In this document: piece after piece, positions 1 through 11,860 of the stretch
Layout of the letters: each line of letters starts with the position of its first letter
How positions within the stretch are numbered: the stretch's first letter is position 1
From: Whalleya microplaca
Lineage: Eukaryota > Ascomycota > Sordariomycetes > Xylariales > Xylariaceae
DNA length: 64,000 nucleotides
Assembly: GCA_022497155.1 (NCBI GenBank)
Contig: MU385710.1
Location: 1,364,001-1,428,000 of the forward strand
Direction of reading: 5' to 3'
Made by a program: the position numbers and the translations under genes
The notes under the pieces: model-generated
Told to the model about the DNA's origin: nothing
Database searches by the model: none
What the model saw: only the letters and a program-made list of their open reading frames with translations

Positions 1-2966
1 GCCCGCTCGCTTGGCCCTCTCAAGCAGCTGCCCATCCTTGCCCATTCCGTCTACAATTGCATTTCTCCTCTTCATTCTGTGCGACGCGCCCGGGTTCAGG
101 CTCTAATGTGGTATTTCAAGTTGGAAGGCGACGCAGTGCATAGTTTATAGGGTGCTATGTCGACGTGCAGAACGGTATGTGATTGTGTTCCATTTGAAAA
201 GCCACAAGAAGGCATGGCTATCTCTACCCGTGCTGCTGCTTGCGCAAGCTCCACCAAGTGACATGGCAGCTCTTGCATAGCAGTCCATTGTTACATCATT
301 CGGCATAGCTTCTACAGGGCCCTGAGAGTTTATCTTGTGCTGCTGACGGCTGCTTTGCGAATGCCTGGCCAGCATGGGTAAAGCTGCCGAACACCGAGAG
401 GATTCGTCCCCCTCATATGGATTTATATTTTTATATTGAACGCCAAACATCCCGTCGCCCGGATTACCTCTTTGGGTTCCCAGCTTGAGACTTCTTCCAT
501 CATCCCACGTGGAGTGTTGTACAAGGCCGTCAGATCAGGATGCGCTGCTCGAGTCTGGAGAATTGAGCACGGCTTATCACGATTACTACATACAAAGTAG
601 GCGTAGAATGGAGTGGCTCTGCCACGTAGTAAAAACCGTTGCGATGTCCCTAGGTTCACCGCCGGCTTTCCATTGGCCGATGTCGACCTCGTCGCCCTCC
701 ACCAGGCTTCTTAATGGTGCGCATGATATGCTTCCGGTGTGTGGTACAGCAGGACCTGATCGTCAGGGCTGAGGTCAAGAAATAGTCTGCGAATTAAATA
801 GTTTGCGATGAGATAGAAACTACTAGTGGTCAGCTTCTCGTCGGCGCAATACCTACAGACCTCCCGAGTGCTCAAACGGCAAGGTTCTTAAGCGACTTCA
901 TTGGCACAAGATCTCGGTAAACATCGGGCATTCAAGGTTCAAGGCCCAGGTCAACAGTTCATCTGATTACTGAACCGTGGACGAGACCCTGGAAGAAAAA
1001 TTCACCCTTGCAAGATAACGTATCTTTCACACCTAGCCCAGCCACTCGAACAAGAGGGACGCGATAAATAGGTAGTCTCTCCTGCAATAGCATGCATGTT
1101 GATATCGGTCCTCCCCCCGTCTCGCTTCTCCCTTTTTTTCCAGATTCCTGCAGGTACCCTACCAATGCACTATCATAAGGTCGGAGGCATCCATGCCTTG
1201 CTACACTTGCTAGCCAATCAACATGGGCAACTAGTTTCGTAACCTGGGTCGGGCTGGGATAGGCATCCAGATGATCCATCTTAGCTGGACCGGACCTTGG
1301 ACGGACGCAGGCCCTTTATGTAGCCATTGGGCTATCTCGCAGCTGTCAAAAAATTCGGCCGAAATCAGATCGTTCTATGTAGAGCGTACCGGTACGCCTG
1401 TGTTGTGGCGTCCAGTCGCAATAGAGATGGTGTTGACAGAGATATCCTAACGACATCGGCGCTGACGCTGTTATCTCGACACGGACGCCACAGAGATGCC
1501 GATTCGGACCCGCGAGCTGTTACCAAGTTCGCAAAGTATGTAATCACTATACCAAACAAGTTACCGTAATCGCACGCGATCTGACGCACCCGTCAGCCCG
1601 GCTTCCCATTATGACTGCGGCTCTTCTAAGCATTTAACATGGCAGAATATGCCCGGTTGTTCAGCCAAGATACGGATGGCCTTGGTCATTCATCCTTCCG
1701 ACTTATTCACTGTGTAGATAGCGATTGCGGTGTCGCACACAAACAGACAGTCGGTAATCCAGATATGAAGTCGATGATAAGTGACCGCTTGGTCACTGGT
1801 CGTCAGAATGCATCTTGTGAACCAAGACCTGAGCTCCAATCGGAGAATTCATTCGTGCTCCCCTAGAAGTCGAGGCGACACGGATGCCCACCCGCGCTGC
1901 AGTGCGACTCCCTTCGGTATCACGTACTAGGAAGTCAAGCTTTGCCCCAAACAAGCATCTGGGGTTCTCGCCATGAGCTCATCGAGGATACCCTTTGACA
2001 AGTTTGCCGGCATATGGACGAGGCCAGGGACGCAACGCAGGCGCGCGCGCGCATGTGTGATCCTGGATGTATGATCCTGGATGTCGATCATCTCAGAGGC
2101 AAGACGCCATCAGCCTCTCGATTGACGAATCGGCTGCACAGACGTTACCTTAATTGTGTAAAATGATGGCATATATCGCAAAATCTCGACACAGCCATTA
2201 GCCGTTATCAATTCAGCGTTGTACTTGGGTTTTACGTGAGTGTCCTAACGTGCATGTACGCCGTGAGCAGCGGTTTACTACAGTGGATGGGTGGTTTATA
2301 CATGTCGCAATCGCGGAACCGGTCACGCGAGCTCCTGAACGGTATTGATATTGACGTTCGACATTGGTGCGAGGTATGACACAAGATCTTGTCAACGGTG
2401 AATTCCAGCGGCACCCCACAGATTGTATTCATTACGTACACCCTCAGTTTTTGAACCCCCCGTTGGTATAGTTTAATTATACTATGTACAGACTTCAAAT
2501 CTACGCCGTGTCGTTTTCTTGTTCGTCGAAAAAAGGAGTGTTGGTCCTCAGTCTCACCGCCTCGATTTTTTTCTAGTCGGAGTCTTAGAGCGTACGTCAC
2601 CTTCACTTATACTAATCGCGTCATTTATGTGACCTTTTAAGGAATACCGCCTCTCTCGCACGCCGTTGAACCTTGTCCCGCCGGATGCACTGGCCGTCCG
2701 TGGGTATCGATGCCTAAAGCCACCGAACACACACTCCGTACTTCCCCCCCATCCTCCACAATCGCGACGTGGCGTAACGGGCTCACTCAGCACTAGGTAG
2801 GGGGAGTGGATGTGTCCACATTATCTGTCCGGGTCCTTTCTCAATCCAGTTACGCCGACGCTATTTCTCCCATGCTCAATTCTGAAACAAAATCCTCTAA
2901 TTATATATGTGAATCCCTTCGAACTATAACGCGGAGCCGGTCACGCAACCGGGGAAAGGTAGGTCA
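1..2966. other. No gene recognised
   Basis: This stretch has no open frame that reads like a protein in either strand; the longest frames (about 95 to 124 codons) have no recognisable motif and are interrupted on all sides. It holds a short (GC)n run near 2041-2053 and two tandem copies of a GATCCTGGATGT word near 2059-2086. It includes the 3' flank of the Kelch gene at its right end. It could be decayed DNA or a long spacer. Confidence 0.5.
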
Positions 2967-5330
2967 CTATGTCTCCTGTTCCCGCCCACTGGGACTGGCG
3001 TGTCTCGGGGTATTATCCGAGGGCAGCTCCGCGGGCCCGAACCCGCCTCCCGTGTAGTACCAACCACCCATATTCGCACCCGTGTCCGGGCCGGGCGACG
3101 CCGGGAGCGGCGTCGACGCGGGTATCGCGAGCTCGTGGACGGGGCTCCCGCCGTACTTGCTTCCGGGACTCTGCGGGGAGACTGCGCCGCCCGTCCCCAA
3201 GTGACTACTCGACCCGGCATCCAATTCCGTTGGATGGGCATCTAGCTCCGTTGGCTCCGAGGGTATGACGGCCGCTTGTGCCTGGTACCCGTACTGTGGC
3301 CACGGTTCGCTGCCGTAGTGCTGCTGCATCAGTTCAGCGGGATGGCCTGGCGCCGGAGCCTGTGCCTCGCTCTGGCGCTGGCGGTGGCGGCGGATGAACC
3401 ACCAGACGCCGGCCAGAAAGGCGAGCAGCGCGGCCACGCAGCCGATGACGATGCCCGCGATGGCACCACCCGACAAGTCCGCGGACGAAGCATCCGTCGG
3501 CCCCGGAATGTAGCGCGTGGGCGTGCGCTCGGCGGCGCTGAACTTGCGCCCCATGTACACGCCGAGGTCGCGCTGCTGCCAGCCGCCGTCAGGGGCTTTT
3601 TTGGTGGCGCCGCCCTGGCCGCCGCCGCCGACGACGCCCGTGATCTCGTCGGGCACGGCGTAGCTGGTCAGCGTCGGGTCGAACAGGTACCAGGGCACGT
3701 TGTCGGGGTTCTGCTTGCCCAGCATCAGGTTGTGCGAGCCCCACTGGTCCGGCACGTCGCACGTCGCGTCGTCGAGCGGGAACGAGCCGCCGATGATCAC
3801 CATCTGCGCCCCCGACACCACGTTGCAGCTCATCGTGTTGTGCGGCGCCGGGCTGCTCTTGTCGCCCGTGTAGAAGTTGATCCAGGTGAAGGAGGGCAGC
3901 GAGAGGATGTAGACGTCGTCGAAGCCCGCCGTGTCGGGGGGCATGCCGGCTCCGCCGTAGATGTAGCTGTTTTGATGTCCTGTGGTTAGTTGAGCAGCCT
4001 TAGGGGACAACGAGACGGCTGAAGCCTGTGTTTTTGTGCCTGTAAATGGCGAATAGGAGATTCGCAATTGGAGTAGGGCTTACGTACATGTTGTAGCTTG
4101 ATTGGTCCGCTGCCCATGTCACGCCTGCGCAAAAACGTCTGCGCATGCCGGGGACGTCGCCCGTTGCGTTTTGCTGGTCTGTTTTCTTACGCGTTAGCAA
4201 TACACGTCCTGGTAGAAACTCTCGCTCATAGGAGTAATGATCCTCCCACTAGGGGTTGGACATATAACAAGCGAGGCGGAAGATGTAGGGTCTTATCACG
4301 CACTGTGAATATGTCAGCATTTCTATAAGAATATATCAAGCCCCCCCAACAGTAACCAAATAGATACTATATGGTGGGTTGGCAGGGGAGTTAATGCAAC
4401 ATACCACCACTTTGAGCTGAGGATATCGTAGACGAAGATCTGCTCCATCGGCTGTCCAACAACGCCGTGTCCCTTGTCCTGCACGCCGCCGAAGTAAACC
4501 AACATGCCGCCATCGCTGGCCGGGATATAAACCATAGCGCCCTCGGCCCTCCTGACGGCATCGGGCCCCGTGCTATTCGACCACGTGCCCTGATCCATGA
4601 CATACTTGACGAGGCCGCCGGTGGCGAGGCTGGACCCGCCCCAGCCGCGGAGCGACTGGTTGCTGAGGTAGCCGCCGTAGTGGTAGGCCTCGCCCTTATC
4701 GGGGATGGCGACGCCGGCGCCGTAGGCGACGGGCTGGATGGTGGCGGGCGGGTCCGGGAGCGCGGCCCAGGAGTCGGCGAGAACGTCGTACTCGTAGAGC
4801 ACGAGGCCAGTCGGCGGCTGCTGGTCGGAGACGTCGCCGCCGAACAGGTAGAACTTCTTGTTCACGTCGTCGGCCCACAGGATCCCGCCGTCGACGCTCG
4901 GCACCGTGTCGTTCTTCGACAGGTTCGCGTACAGCTGCGGCATCCCCGCGCTGCCTATGTTGTCGAGGTCCTGGTAGGCTAGCCATGTGTCTTCAGAGCG
5001 GCTCAGTGAAATTAGCTTTCCTTGTTTTCTTACTTGCCCTATCGTGTGTATGTGTATATATATGTGTGTGTGAAATAACTAGGGTCGATGAGGAAGTTTT
5101 CTTAAGAGGGGAGGCGTACTTGTGTGGTTTGTTGGATCGCTCGTCAGTGGGTTCCAGTTGATGAAACCGCCATCGATGTATAACTTACGATCGATGAGCG
5201 CCGTCTGGTGTCCGAATCGCCTACAGAAGTTGTTCACGGGGTCGCCTTCGGCAAGTGAAGTACCCAGGAAACATAGGATGATCACCGTGGTAGACAATGA
5301 GAACAGGAACCGCAGCGTTCCTCGTGCCAT
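2967..5330 (-). CDS. Kelch-repeat protein with signal peptide and C-terminal membrane anchor
   Basis: Four exons are read: 5330-5120, 4990-about 4401, about 4173-4088 and 3966-2967, giving roughly 628 residues. The first 25 or so residues form a signal peptide (MARGTLRF then a Leu/Ile/Val core ending in SLAEG). Kelch-blade signatures follow (YIDGGFINW, FYLFGGDV, YHYGGYL, VYFGGVQD, IYIYGGAGMPPDTAGFDDVYIL), so a beta-propeller lies outside the membrane. A Gly-rich hydrophobic helix (AGIVIGCVAALLAFLAGVWWF) is followed by RRHRQRQ and a Pro/Gln/Ser-rich cytoplasmic tail. This matches fungal cell-surface Kelch proteins of unknown ligand. The frame upstream of 5330 stays open but lacks the signal peptide, so 5330 is the chosen start. 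The second junction is odd: the obvious GTATGT donor at 4404 does not keep frame, while a weak GTTGCA donor at 4400 does. Confidence 0.85.
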
Positions 5331-6824
5331 CACGGAGGAGCTCGTCCGTAAGCCCTCACCGACTCCGCAATGTGGCCGGTTCAGCAACGGAATGGGCACC
5401 ATCATCGCCGGCCAGCTACAGTCATACTCGTGCTGAATTATTACGAGGGTTAGTTTGCTGGGGATGGGGGGCGAGTTAATCCAAAGGGCTCCTGAACGGA
5501 ATGTAGCGAGAACTGGGCTAACGATCAACGAGAGGGTTTCATCTACGAGAGGCATTACAGATGGAGGATTAGCACGAAAGGGAGGAACTAGCAATGACAA
5601 GGCATCCACAAGGCCAAGCTCACAGATCGCACTGAGGCAACTGCTAATAGCCTTCTTGCGGCGCTGTTCGCTCGAGGATCCTAAATTGCGGCTGCATATT
5701 GAGCCAACAGTCGGTCTCAGACTTGGAGCTAACCAGATCCTTTCCAAAAGTTTGCTCGCCCAGAATGATTGGAGCTCGTAATGAAGGCTATTTACTCCGG
5801 CGCTGAGCTTTGTGGGTAGCAGTGATTGGCTGAGGACCCGAGTCGTCTTACGCCTAGAAAAAGATGTTGGTCGATCGCTGCAGAAGAATGGGGACTGTAT
5901 CCAGAGGCACGGATCACCGCCTGTCGTGGCAACCCAATATACGAGAAACGCGGCTGACAATTTGGCAAACAGTCCTAACGACCGAGCGCCGAGCAAGATT
6001 TCTCGCGTGAGGGTCAGGATGTGAAGACTGTCATAAGCATCAGCTTTTCCCAGCCAGGCCAGTCCATGTATCTGGCAGATGCATATTTAGGGCTGACTCG
6101 TTCGATTCCCGGGGCTTCGGGTATATATATTTATCTTGTACGTCATGATACTGCTAAGAGAGATGGATTCGAAGCTCACTGGGGGATACCCATATGAAAT
6201 AATATAGAAGAAACCATTGTGCGCTAGCAAGGGGGTAACAATATCGTACTGTGTATACAACCTGTAGAGATTACAAGAATATAAAAACCTTTCGTGCAAT
6301 CTTATCGCCCAATATAGTCTACTGCAACATATAAAGTATAAAATGAAAATAAAATAAGAAAGACCGAGAAAGATAATAACCAGGTACGTATTAACTAAAA
6401 AATTATCATAAAGACGACAGTATAATAGAACGGGAAGACATAAGTAACACGATACGATGAATGTTATTACCTATATAGAGATATCACTATATACCCTTAT
6501 ACTCCCGGGTATATGCCGAATGATAGGTATCCGTTCCGGGTGGCTAGCGGCGCCTGAAATTTGGGTTCGACCCCTTTCCACGTGCCGGCAGAACAGGTCT
6601 AGGCTTTTTAGCATAGTCGATCGCCATACGTTAGGGCCCTGCCCATAACACAAAGGACCAAATCCACACGCCAATATACCTCACGATGTCAAAATAACGA
6701 AGCAATTCCCGCGCTCCACACAACTTATAGGCCGCTAATTTCAGTTTATCCGCGAACGAGACGTTCTTCGCGACTCCTTCTTCTCCAAGCTGCTTTGATG
6801 ATAGAGGTACGAGCCCTTGTGAGG
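5331..6824. other. Intergenic spacer, AT-rich in the middle
   Basis: It holds the promoter side of the Kelch gene and the 3' flank of the 6825-8510 gene. The part around 6120-6480 is visibly AT-rich. The long reading frame 5331-5996 on the minus strand is open but shows no family features, so it is taken as 5' flank. Confidence 0.45.
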
Positions 6825-8510
6825 CTAACGAGTCCTCCTTTGTATGTCGAACATAAGATCTGACAGGCCTGAGAGGGCTTTGCTAATGTCCGGCTGGTCG
6901 AAGATTTCCTCTATCTGTCCACGATAGGTCAAGCCTGAACTACTAATTCCAACCTTGTCTTTCGACGTAATGATATCCTTTGATCTCATGATGGTCTCCA
7001 TGTCGAGCTGGCAGTCTTTATTGAACTCCTTCTCGGCCCTGACAAATTCGCGGTTTCGAGCCAACTCTAAAATACGACCATTCATTTCAATACTTTCGTG
7101 AAAGGCGTGGGTAAACACTCTGGCCATAGCTACGTACCACTTCTCAAGATCCCTCGAGTCAACTTCTTTTTCTAAAAAAAACACACTCTTGTATTGCGGG
7201 TGTAATGTATCCGAAGCATTGGAACGCCAGCGATGCCATATGTACCACATCGTCCTGAAAGCTCCTAGTCGGGCGAGACAGGTAAGAAAGCTTTGAAAGG
7301 TCGGGTCGGTAGGATCTTCCAGTATGTCATAAAGCGACGTTTCCCGTGCGGATTGACCTTGTACCCGGCCTACGAGAAGACCATAGATTGCTAACAGCCG
7401 GTCTACAGTATCCAGGCTTATGCAATTCGCCATGCTTTCCGTCTCAGAAGATATCGAGTTCAGTATTTGCTTGAAGGTGATTTCCTTCGTACTGACATGA
7501 AATTTGTAGCCATAGCGTAAAGCTAGCAGATATCTCTGAGCCATGACGAAAGCACCGTGCTGGATTGCAAAGCTGAAAGCCGACACATAAAGGTGTTTCT
7601 TCGCTTGTTGTACTACCGACGCAGACAGCTCTGCCGACATGTCGTTTTCTCGCCAGTCAAGACTCTGTACTACATTATTCAGGAATGAGAGCACTCGGAT
7701 CGGCGCACCGGTACTAGCTGTACGATTGCACGCATCTACAAGTGTTCCGATACTGAATGCGACAGTTATATAACCTCGCGGGAGCAAAAGAACGTACGCA
7801 ACAAGCCTTTCGATATCCGAAAATGACTGGTAGCCTTTGAGGGTCTTTTTGAATGAGACTTTGTCCATTTCCTCGAGGGGTCGATTCTCAACTAGGAACT
7901 GCCGGCGTAACATATGCAAAGTAGTCTTAGAAGCGTCATCTCGCACGATATGTGGTATTCCATTCCAATCGAGGACAGCCTTAATGGTATTTTCAGAGTC
8001 AAGGCCATTGGTGGTGGATGGAAGTTCGGCCCGCTGCACATCCCGAGCGCCGGGAGGCACACCAGCAAGCGCGACAGACATAATGTCGTGATCATTAATT
8101 CGCCAAGTGTGAAACTTGTCGGCTGCAGGGCCATCACTGAAAACTTGGTCATACTGTTTCGATCGTTCTTCGAACTCTGCGAGACGTTCCTTCACAGGCT
8201 GCCAGTCGCGATCCGCTCTGCTGGGCTCAGGCAGTTTATCAAGACGTTCATCGTACGGCCGCACGTATCTGCTATCTACAGCGTCCAGGTCTAAGAGTAG
8301 CGAAGAGATTTTGAAGGTTGGAAACACATTTCGCATGGGAACCTTGACATGTATCGACGACGGCCAGCGTCGGCGAGGCCAATTTCGGCGGGGAGGCCAT
8401 TTGCCTTTCTTACGAAAATATTTCACGCGCCGGTTGAGGACTGGCTTTATCGGGGTGATGTTGAAGAGTTCCGAGCGTAAACGCTGCATTTTGAACGCAA
8501 TGATGGGCAA
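6825..8510 (-). CDS. Hypothetical protein, 561 aa, possibly mitochondrial
   Basis: A single uninterrupted frame of 561 codons. I do not recognise the family. The N-terminus is very basic and rich in Arg/Lys/Trp/Pro (RRVKYFRKKGKWPPRRNW) with few acidic residues before residue 75, which would fit a mitochondrial presequence or an RNA- or ribosome-binding tail; a second Met at residue 8 is an alternative start. The rest is mostly predicted helix with regularly spaced Leu/Ala/Tyr, resembling helical-repeat organellar proteins, but no PPR consensus is convincing. It is transcribed divergently from SYF2, about 680 bp away. Function is not assigned; the mitochondrial suggestion is inference. Confidence 0.7.
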   Translation of the reverse strand: MPIIAFKMQRLRSELFNITPIKPVLNRRVKYFRKKGKWPPRRNWPRRRWPSSIHVKVPMRNVFPTFKISSLLLDLDAVDSRYVRPYDERLDKLPEPSRADRDWQPVKERLAEFEERSKQYDQVFSDGPAADKFHTWRINDHDIMSVALAGVPPGARDVQRAELPSTTNGLDSENTIKAVLDWNGIPHIVRDDASKTTLHMLRRQFLVENRPLEEMDKVSFKKTLKGYQSFSDIERLVAYVLLLPRGYITVAFSIGTLVDACNRTASTGAPIRVLSFLNNVVQSLDWRENDMSAELSASVVQQAKKHLYVSAFSFAIQHGAFVMAQRYLLALRYGYKFHVSTKEITFKQILNSISSETESMANCISLDTVDRLLAIYGLLVGRVQGQSARETSLYDILEDPTDPTFQSFLTCLARLGAFRTMWYIWHRWRSNASDTLHPQYKSVFFLEKEVDSRDLEKWYVAMARVFTHAFHESIEMNGRILELARNREFVRAEKEFNKDCQLDMETIMRSKDIITSKDKVGISSSGLTYRGQIEEIFDQPDISKALSGLSDLMFDIQRRTR

Positions 8511-9189
8511 ATCGACAACATGATATTGTACGACAGCTTCGTCTTCATGACAATGTCTTCATCACAATGGATAATGCTCCATGAGCGAAAAGTAGAGATT
8601 CGACAGACTTTGAACCGAGTCCCTAGGTACGTAAACTGTATGTATGTGTAAACTGTATGCGTAGAGAACAAGTCGATGGATGTGGATGTGGAGAGACAAA
8701 TGGGGCATCCCCAGGTTCGCCCCAGATGTCAACGGCTACGCTAGATTTTAGTGATTTTAGTGTGTTTACTAAAGTGAGACCTTCCCCACGATTCTGGGGT
8801 AGAAAGCACTGACCACCATATGATAGGTATGGACTTGTAGAAACTCGAAGCGAGTACTCTATTCCGTACCGGTATTTATCCGTAGATATTCCGGGAGTAG
8901 CTTACTAAAGCAGGTACATAGGTACCTAGTTACCTATATCAATCTTATCAGCCAGGTACATACCTACATGTAGGTATGTACATAAACTGTACATGTTATC
9001 GGTTATGCCGCTAGCCTCATCAATCCATGAGATTTGTTAGCGAGCTGCATCGTCATGCCCAGCCAGTTTCCATCATAAACTACTACATGTGCCGTATCCG
9101 ACGCCAGCCTCAACACCAATAAAAATCGATATCCTATCTGACTTAGGAAAGGGACACGAATTGAAGCCTTGGAATTGCCAGATTTAGCC
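8511..9189. other. Divergent promoter region
   Basis: Shared upstream region of the minus-strand 561-aa gene and SYF2. It contains several GTACCTA/TAGGTA words around 8910-8975 related to the palindrome described in the findings. No coding signal seen. Confidence 0.4.
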
Positions 9190-10140
9190 ATGCCTCCCGC
9201 AAAGAAGAGGAAGACTAGGTCGGCCACGAAGGCCGCTGCCGACGCAGAACTCGCCCAAGCTTCAACAGAGACAGCAGATCCGACACCTACGCACAACGAC
9301 GAATCTACCAAAGACGAAGAAGCGGTTGTAGAGAAGCCGACAAAGTCGATCCCGGAAAAGGAGGTCGCGGAGTCATCGAACGCACCTTCAGACGCGGCCG
9401 ACAAAGCCCAGGACCGAATGGCACGCTTCCGGGCGCTGCAAGCCCGGGCGAAGACCTCCTCGAACCAGAACCTGCAGGAGGCGACCAAGGAGTCGCAGCG
9501 GCTGGCGACGGACCCGTCGGCGCTGACGGCCCTGGCCCGCCGCCGCGACATCGCCTCGCACAAGCTGCTGCGGGCCGAGACCGAGGAGGCGGGCGACGAC
9601 TTCGAGCGCAAGCGCGCCTGGGACTGGACCGCCGAGGAGAGCGAGCGCTGGGACCGCCGCGTCAAGAAGAAGGCCGCCCACCGCGACAACAACGCCTTCC
9701 AGGACTACCGCGCCGAGAGCAACAAGATCTACAAGCGCCAGCTGCAGAACATGGCCCCCGACCTCGAGCGCTACGAGAAGGACAAGATGGCCGCCATCGA
9801 GAAGGCTGCTGCGTCCGGCGGTCTGGAGATCATCGAGACCGAGGACGGCGAGCTCATCGCTGTTGATAAGGATGGTAGCTTCTACTCCACGGCGGATTCG
9901 ACGGCATTCGTCGAGAACAAGCCCGATAAAGCTGCTGTCGACCGCTTGGTGGGCGACTTGAAGAAGGCCGAGGAGGCGAGATTACGCAAGAGGCGGGAGC
10001 GGATGGCCCAGAATGGCGATGATGGTGATATCACGTACATCAACGAGAAGAACAAGCAGTTCAACCAGAAGCTGTCTAGGTTCTATAACAAGTACACGGC
10101 AGAGATCAGGGATAGTTTCGAACGCGGGACGATGATTTGA
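9190..10140 (+). CDS. SYF2: Pre-mRNA-splicing factor SYF2
   Basis: SYF2 is a component of the Prp19-associated (NTC) spliceosome complex and acts in the nucleus during activation and step-two splicing. The protein is 316 residues from the Met at 9190 (MPPAKKRKTR, a nuclear-localisation-like start typical of the family); an in-frame Met at 9169 would add seven residues but looks like leader. The family core runs from about residue 100 to the end: DRMARFRALQARAK, KRAWDWTAEESERWDRR, NAFQDYRAESNKIYKRQ, and the C-terminal motif YINEKNKQFNQKLSRFYNKY. The N-terminal 90 residues are acidic and low-complexity. It is a single exon with a high-GC core. It converges on COQ11, with stops only 117 bp apart, so the 3' UTRs probably overlap. 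Confidence 0.95.
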   Translation: MPPAKKRKTRSATKAAADAELAQASTETADPTPTHNDESTKDEEAVVEKPTKSIPEKEVAESSNAPSDAADKAQDRMARFRALQARAKTSSNQNLQEATKESQRLATDPSALTALARRRDIASHKLLRAETEEAGDDFERKRAWDWTAEESERWDRRVKKKAAHRDNNAFQDYRAESNKIYKRQLQNMAPDLERYEKDKMAAIEKAAASGGLEIIETEDGELIAVDKDGSFYSTADSTAFVENKPDKAAVDRLVGDLKKAEEARLRKRRERMAQNGDDGDITYINEKNKQFNQKLSRFYNKYTAEIRDSFERGTMI

Positions 10141-10257
10141 TAGATATTGATAGCATCATGATCATTCATAATACATGATAGATTCCAGAGCATAGTGGCG
10201 TTAGGCACTGTAGTACAGTCTATAGGATACAATGATACAAGTTGCACTTAGGCCATC

Positions 10258-11189
10258 TTATGCCATGCTTTTCCTCCACGACTTATTCGCCAGTTCCTCA
10301 ATCTCAGGCACTTCAACCGGCCCCTTTACTGATGTATCACCTAATGCCTCAACAACAGCCTCTGCCACAACATCCACCTTCAGTGGTTTGACTCCGGCAG
10401 CGCCCATGAAGCCCCCTAGCACCCCCCGAGTGACCTCGTTGAACGCCGCCCCTATCCCAGTCATGCCCGCCATCGCCATCGTGATGGGCCGGGAGCTATC
10501 GTACAGAAAAGGCGGCCTAACGAAAATGCCCCGCATCCGCGGGAACTTGCTCGCGATCGCGCTCTCGGCCTCCCTCTTCGTGCTGATATACCTAGCCGGC
10601 AGCACCGGCGCGCCGCCTGCGGCCGATATGTACACGAAGGCCTCGGTGTTCACGCGCGCGGCCTCCTTGGCCAGCATAATAGCACTATCCCGATTCATGT
10701 TCTCGTACGTGAGCTGCTGCCGCGTCTCCGCCGGGCGGATGTCGTCCTTGCCGTCCACGCCACGCTGCAGGGGGTTCCCCGGCTGCGGCGCTGAGGTGAA
10801 CGCCTTCCGCAGGCCCGCGAGGGGCGATTCCTGACCCTGCAGGACGCCTTTGTAGTCGGCCTCGAGCAGGATGCCCATACTGTGCACGACGAAGTCGGCG
10901 CCTTTGAGTAGGGGCGCGTAGGTTGTGGGACGCAGGATGTCGCCGCGCTCCCAGGTCACTTTGCGCGCCCAGGGCGGTGGTGTTGCGGATGCTGTGACGG
11001 TGTTCCATTTGGGTTCTCCGGACCGGCTGAGGATTGGTTAGCATTGGGAAGGTACGTGAGTAATTATTTAAAATTGAACGCTGTTTACCTGACTGAGGTT
11101 ACTTCCCATCCCCTGGAAATCGCATATTTGCATATCCTTGAGCCGAGAAATCCATTACCACCACATACTACCAGTCGCTTAGCTGACAT
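10258..11189 (-). CDS. COQ11: Coenzyme Q biosynthesis protein COQ11 (atypical SDR / NAD(P)-binding epimerase-like)
   Basis: Two exons: 11189-11089 (101 nt) and 11026-10258, total 289 residues. Exon 1 carries the start and the Rossmann glycine motif (MSAKRLVVCGGNGFLGSRIC, G10-x-x-G13-x-x-G16). It ends in an AG|GTAAAC donor; a TGCTAAC branch site precedes the CTCAG acceptor, and the join reads TSVSRSGEPKW, the conserved family sequence. Exon 2 has WERGDIL, the VVHSMGILLE loop, VYISAAGG and YISTKREAE (Tyr-x-x-x-Lys of the SDR fold). Yeast Coq11 is a mitochondrial inner-membrane protein attached to the CoQ synthome. Without exon 1 the nucleotide-binding motif would be missed. It is divergent from YAF9. 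Confidence 0.93.
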
Positions 11190-11860
11190 GCTGTTGAGGT
11201 GATTGCTACTGCTATAGCTTCCAATTGCTTGAGGGAAAGCCAAAAGATGAGATAATTGGGCTGTAACAGTTAATTGATGCTTCTAAGTGAGGATGAGAGC
11301 GATTGAAGGACTGTAAGACGGGAAGTCTTAAGCTCTTTTTGTATGAATATCTCATAACTCTTAACCATAACTCATTTACAAAATCAACGACATCATGCCA
11401 TGTGTAAGGCTGATGTGATGCTGCAATCACAGGGATTAAAGCTACTGCTGATTGGACCTATGTGTATAGGTAAGCCACCTAGGCCGCTAAGAGGTAGCTA
11501 AAAGGACCCACCTATGTATACAGAATAAGGGCAGTCATGAGGCTGAAAAAAGCTTCCTGAATCCACCCCACTGTCGGCTTATCTTCCCATTGCTTTCACA
11601 ATAACACGTACAGCTAACGGAATACTCAGCAAGCACGTTAGGTAGCTCCTTCCTCGTCGTCCCCTTTCAAATATTGAGTGCCGAGGAAGGGTCGTTCCTC
11701 CTTCTCTCGACGTTCAAATCCACCTCGTGATTATCCGACTTCGGGTCTCAAACCGCCGACCCATGCACCGAACACCAATACCCAACGCGGCGTACACTCG
11801 ATCCTCTAGCTCATTGAACAATAGTCGCTCTACACGAACCAACAACCACATCCCACAAAT
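11190..11860. promoter_or_regulatory. COQ11/YAF9 divergent promoter region
   Basis: A 670-bp region between two divergent start codons. Pyrimidine-rich sequence lies just upstream of YAF9 (about 11640-11715), as is common in fungal promoters. No coding frame is supported and no specific factor site can be named. Confidence 0.4.

Noticed and set aside
3276..3989. 237-codon plus-strand frame rich in Arg/Ala/Val
   Set aside because: It is antisense to the GC-rich last exon of the Kelch gene, whose protein has clear motifs; the frame is a codon-bias shadow.
5331..5996. In-frame upstream extension of the Kelch gene
   Set aside because: It would bury the signal peptide that starts at 5330 and adds no conserved sequence.
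6095..6125. tRNA-like GTTCGATTC word
   Set aside because: The bases around it cannot form a T-arm stem or an acceptor stem; similar GGTTCGA-like words near 6564 and 44760 fail the same test.
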